Positions 60,893 through 64,000 of a stretch of DNA of 64,000 nucleotides are shown here, piece after piece. The notes under the pieces were generated by a model, which did not search any database, was not told the origin of the DNA, and worked only from the letters and a program-made list of their open reading frames with translations. Where the stretch lies: assembly GCF_015477775.1 (NCBI RefSeq), contig NZ_JADLQO010000020.1:62001-126000 (forward strand), written 5' to 3'. The DNA comes from Nocardia abscessus. Lineage in GTDB: Bacteria > Actinomycetota > Actinomycetes > Mycobacteriales > Mycobacteriaceae. A program made the translations under genes and the position numbers. Numbering within the stretch: the first letter of the stretch is position 1; the number at the start of each line of letters is the position of its first letter.

Positions 60893-61010
60893 TCTGACCA
60901 AGATCATTTCAGCGGACACGCCGAGCACTTGGACACTACCGCCGGTCCACTGCAGAATGCCGTTCGGTTCCAGCAACCGCACCTCCGACGACCAGCGGTT
61001 TTACCCTGGG
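60893..61010 (+). promoter_or_regulatory. CRISPR leader of array 3
   Basis: About 118 bp homologous to 46991-47105, sharing GACCAAGATC, ACACGCCG and the end TTTACCCTGGG. It separates array 2 from array 3 and points in the plus direction. It should drive array 3 transcription and, if adaptation proteins exist elsewhere, mark its insertion point. Confidence 0.85.
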
Positions 61011-62783
61011 GTCCTCATCGCCCCTGCGAGGGTTGGCAACTCTTCGACCTCGCCGCCGCCACCGAGCAGTTGATCCGGGTCCTCATCGCCCATGCGAGGG
61101 TTGGCAACCAGTACAAGAGCGCGTTGGCTTCTGCACGTACAGCAGTCCTCATCGCCCCTGCGAGGGTTGGCAACTGGCTCTCTACCGCGACGCGATCACC
61201 AGCGGTGATCTAGTCCTGATCGCCCCTGCGAGGGTTGGCAACACTAGTCCCGGTACCGTGGGGCGGTGCTCCCAAGGCGTCCTCATCGCCCCTGAAAGGG
61301 TTGGCAACACTACTTTGCGGCTCCGCCCTTGCTTATTCGTCGTCGTCCTCATCGCCCCCTGCGAGGGTTGGCAACTCCACCACCACACCGCCGCCGTGCC
61401 GAGGGAGCGCCCGGTCCTCATTGCCCCTGCGAGGGTTGGCAACTCGTCAGTGACGATCATCAGGTAGATCGGTGAGGCGGCGGTCCTCATCGCCCCTGCG
61501 AGGGTTGGCAACAGCTTCCGGCCTTCCATGGTCCAGATATCCGAGTCGTAGGTCCTCATCACCCCTGCGAGGGTTGGCAACACGGTGGTCAGGAACTCCG
61601 GTGGCAGCCTGCGCCATGTCCTCATCGCCCCTGCGAGGGTTGGCAACTCGTACGGCAGCGGCCGAGCCGCGGGTTTGCCGCCGAGTCCTTATCGCCCCTG
61701 CGAGGTTGGCAACGTGGCATTGCAGTTCTTCCACGGGCCCCCGGCCGGGTCCTCAGTCCTCATCGCCCCTGCGAGGGTTGGCAACGTCGTACCCGGTACC
61801 GGGAGCAGGACGTCCACGCGTGGATGCGGTCCTCATCGCCCCTGCGAGGGTTGGCAACACGGACCGTCCGCCGGCCATCCACCACACCAACCCGTCCTCA
61901 TCGCCCCTGCGAGGGTTGGCAAAACTATGAGTGTCACGATGCCGATGACCAGCACCACCGCGTCCTCATCGCCCCTGCAAGGGTTGGCAACCCGTTCTCG
62001 TCGGGCGTGATGTGCATGCCGGTGTCATGTCCTCATCGCCCCTGCGAGGGTTGGCAACGCAGATGGGGGAGCCTGGTTCGGCTGGGTCATTTGGTACTCA
62101 TCGCCCCTGCGAGGGTTGGCAACATCGACGGGGCGTGGCAGCCAGGTTCACCGCGGTCACGTCCTCATCGCCAATGCAAGGGTTCGCAACGCGATGCCGA
62201 TCGGGCTCTCGCCACGCGAGTGCGCCGTCCTCATCGTCCCTGCGAGAGTTCGCAACCGGCCAATTGGTCGTGTCGGCACATGCGCGCCGCGTCCTCGTCG
62301 TCGCCTGCGAGGGCAGTCCCGGTTAGGACTCGGCCACTCAGCCGAGCCCTGTTGGGAATCTGTTCCAGCAGGTCGCCCGGTCGGACCCCTCTGCCCCAGA
62401 GGACATCAACCGGCACTTCGAGTCGCGTCCTCATCGCCCCTGCGAGGGTTCGCAACGACGGCAACCGTACCTGGTCGCGGCCGGCCACGCTCGTCATCAT
62501 CGCCCCTGCGAGGGTTTGCAACGTGTTCGCGACGAAATCGGGGCCGTACCAACTCCATGGTCCTCATCGCCCCTGCGAGGGTTGGCAACTCCACTGTCGG
62601 GTCGGTGATGATCCGCTGCTGCAGGTCCTCATCGCCCCTGCGAGAGTTGGCAACATCATCACCTGATCGACCGCACGGGCTCCCTGCGGGTCCTCATCGC
62701 CCTTGCGGGATTGGCAACTGGTCAGCATCCGCGCCTGGCTGCGCTACGACGGCGTCCTCATCGCCCCTGCGAGGGTTCGCAAG
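61011..62783 (+). CRISPR. CRISPR array 3 (about 26 repeats)
   Basis: Repeat starts: 61011, 61079, 61145, 61213, 61279, 61345, 61414, 61483, 61552, 61618, 61685, 61756, 61829, 61894, 61962, 62029, 62094, 62161, 62227, 62291 (degenerate), 62427, 62493 (degenerate), 62560, 62625, 62690 and 62754. The first 17 and those at 62560-62690 end TTGGCAAC (or a close form); those at 62161, 62227, 62427 and 62754 are the C-variant seen in array 2. Spacers are mostly 34-39 nt. The array stops 27 bp before an ISL3 remnant. Confidence 0.96.
62257..62368 (+). repeat. Array 3 copy of a segment duplicated in array 2
   Basis: Counterpart of 60567-60677; 62330-62368 is identical to 60639-60677. It lies inside the patch of C-variant repeats. 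Confidence 0.85.
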
Positions 62784-62810
62784 TAGACCTCGAGCGCCAC
62801 CTGCGGTGGC

Positions 62811-63135
62811 GCGTTGACCGGGCATGTCCGCGATTTCGCCGAGATCATGGCCCAGCGGCGCGGGCGAGATCTCGAACAGTGGATGACCGCCGTCGACAAC
62901 GATGACCAGCCAGCCCTGCACTCGTTCGTCCGAGGCTTGCGCCGCGACCAGGACGCGGTCACCGCCGGGCTCACCATGTCCTGGAGCAGCGGAACAGTCG
63001 AAGGGCACGTCAACAGCATCAAGATGCTCAAACGGCAGATGTTCGGCCGCGCGAAAACCGACCTTTTCAGGAAACGAATTCTGTTGAGCGACTGAATATT
63101 CCGGCATGCGACATCACGAAATTTGTGCCCGATCC
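62811..63135 (+). mobile_element. Truncated ISL3-family element (3' end only)
   Basis: The reading frame 62811-63095 matches the last 93 residues of the full ISL3 transposase in this window (AGH to KRILLSD) with moderate divergence, for example MSWSSGTVEGHVNSIKMLKRQ. A 24-bp terminal repeat ending GATCC follows at 63112-63135 (relative of the intact element's end). The N-terminal four fifths are missing. It is opposite in orientation to the complete ISL3 at 49433. The left break is close to the last CRISPR repeat. Confidence 0.9.
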
Positions 63136-63146
63136 AGATTGGCGCG

Positions 63147-63550
63147 ATGTTGACACCCCGTGCTATCGAGACGTTGGGAGGGGCTTTTGCCGACTATCCC
63201 GGGTTATGTCATGTGGTGGCATCCGAACGAGTGAGCGCGATGCAGCGGCTGTTGGTGGGACACGTCGGGTTGAAACACGGTCGGGTCTGGGTCGCCGACG
63301 ATGGTGACGCGGTGGCGGTGTGGACGTATCCCGACACGGACGGGGCTGCGGCTATCGGTGCAAGGCAAGGGTTTTGGTAAAGCCATCGTATTGCCCGGCA
63401 TGGAAGCCGCCGTGCAGGCCGGTGTCCCTGCGTTTCTGGAAACCTCGGATGAGCGCAACCTACGGTTCTACCGGCGGCTCGGCTTCGAGTGACTGCCGAG
63501 GTGGCCGCGACGCACGGGCACCTGACCTTGGACCGCGTGCGCGTCTGTGG
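63147..63550 (+). pseudogene. GNAT acetyltransferase pseudogene
   Basis: The N-terminal part (PRAIETLGGAFADYPG, GRVWVADDGDAVAVWTYPD) runs from ATG 63147 to about 63350. The acetyl-CoA-binding part (QGKGFGKAIVLPGMEAA, LETSDERNLRFYRRLGFE) continues in another frame from about 63358, with the central 60-70 residues missing. A further one-base loss at 63491 separates the tail (VTAEVAATHGHLTLDRVRV). Intact relatives in actinobacteria are about 200 residues. One internal deletion and at least two frame changes make it non-functional. Confidence 0.8.
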
Positions 63551-63584
63551 TCATGAAGCCCCAACCTTCGGGAGGTAGCCGGGT

Positions 63585-63839
63585 TCAAGAATGAGTCGGC
63601 GGAATATGGAAGCGCTCGTGATTGTGGAAGCGGTCGTGGTCATGAATGCAACTGGGGTCACTGACGCGCAACCCGTTGCGCACGCGCGTCTTCTCATCGA
63701 TGCAAAAGCCGTCATCCGGAGTCGGCGGCGCCTCGGCAGTCGCCGTCACCGCGCTCGGCGCCCCGATCGCCGCGGCTATCAGCGCTACAACCAGGGTGCG
63801 GCGTACCGGCGCGGCAGTCGCGGGAATTGTTCGCCCCAT
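63585..63839 (-). CDS. Small secreted His-rich protein, unknown function
   Basis: 84 residues from ATG 63837-63839, with GGAAGGA 6 nt upstream; the ORF extends nine codons further without a site. The N-terminus has Arg residues followed by a hydrophobic stretch TLVVALIAAAIGAPSAVTATA, a Sec signal peptide with likely cleavage after an Ala-x-Ala. The mature part is short, with two cysteines (DGFCIDE and DPSCIHD, a possible disulfide) and a tail HDHDRFHNHERFH that could bind metal. No family is recognised. It stands alone after the GNAT pseudogene. Confidence 0.7.
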   Translation of the reverse strand: MGRTIPATAAPVRRTLVVALIAAAIGAPSAVTATAEAPPTPDDGFCIDEKTRVRNGLRVSDPSCIHDHDRFHNHERFHIPPTHS

Positions 63840-64000
63840 TGGGTTCCTTCCGTTGCGGGATCTCACACCGTTCTATCAGCGCACGCAGGCATGGCAACAC
63901 CCGCCGATTCCAGGGGCGACTCGACGATCATCGACCGCGGCCCCTTCCTCATCGACCGGTCAGATCCCGGTCCAGTACCGCGAGTCGGGCTCGCACCTGT

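Noticed and set aside
49433..63135. Composite transposon carrying the CRISPR-Cas locus between two ISL3 copies
   Set aside because: One copy lacks most of the transposase, and the intact copy has its own 8-bp duplication, showing it moved as a single element.
43879..64000. Defined genomic island with attL and attR
   Set aside because: Only one candidate site (tRNA-Leu) is visible; no second copy of the tRNA end was found in the window, so island borders cannot be set.

Overview
The window is high-GC actinobacterial DNA: GTG starts, long antisense ORF shadows, 4-nt stop/start overlaps and leaderless-type promoters. The gene content (hybrid modular polyketide synthase with reductive release next to GDP-sugar genes, large serine recombinase, ISL3 and IS21 elements, Tneap-type CRISPR-Cas) best fits Nocardia or a close relative; this is inference, since no ribosomal marker is present.

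Left part (1-40.5 kb): a polyketide glycoconjugate cluster. Two giant minus-strand genes encode an eight-module assembly line, about 7,277 plus 4,227 residues. Modules 1 and 3 carry their own malonyl-type AT. Module 2 is built like a cis-AT module but has no AT. Modules 4-8 are AT-less with trans-AT-style ketosynthases. Module 5 is split between the two proteins. The last three modules keep their beta-keto groups (module 6 also C-methylates), and the chain leaves through a thioester reductase. A separate protein fuses a trans-acting AT to a type II thioesterase. An RmlC-like cupin, an atypical SDR, GDP-mannose 4,6-dehydratase, a sugar-type C-methyltransferase and a polyprenol-phosphate mannosyltransferase-like GT2 suggest that a 6-deoxy sugar is made and attached. 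From memory the layout resembles the nocardiosis-associated polyketide (NOCAP) synthase of Nocardia. The order of the subunits and their ATGA overlaps point to one long operon starting near 40.55 kb.

Middle (40.5-47 kb): an HxlR regulator, a divergent imine-reductase-like gene with a palindromic operator between them, a DUF2945/DUF3140 pair, a tRNA-Leu(GAG), and a large serine recombinase whose stop codon lies inside the 3' end of that tRNA. A decayed stretch with no convincing gene follows.

Right part (47-63 kb): a CRISPR-Cas locus. The effector operon is cas6-cas8(Cst1)-cas7-cas5-cas3, type I-B (Tneap) in character, with no cas1, cas2 or cas4. It is flanked by arrays with a 30-nt repeat. 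Array 1 has a conserved leader and 14 repeats, but an IS21 element has entered its third spacer and an ISL3 element has entered the IS21 end; both target-site duplications can be read and the original 33-nt spacer can be rebuilt. Arrays 2 (about 29 repeats, degenerate at both ends, leaderless, with a C-variant repeat) and 3 (about 26 repeats, with its own copy of the array 1 leader) lie end to end behind cas3 and share a duplicated internal segment. An ISL3 remnant, a frameshifted GNAT pseudogene and a small secreted His-rich protein close the window.
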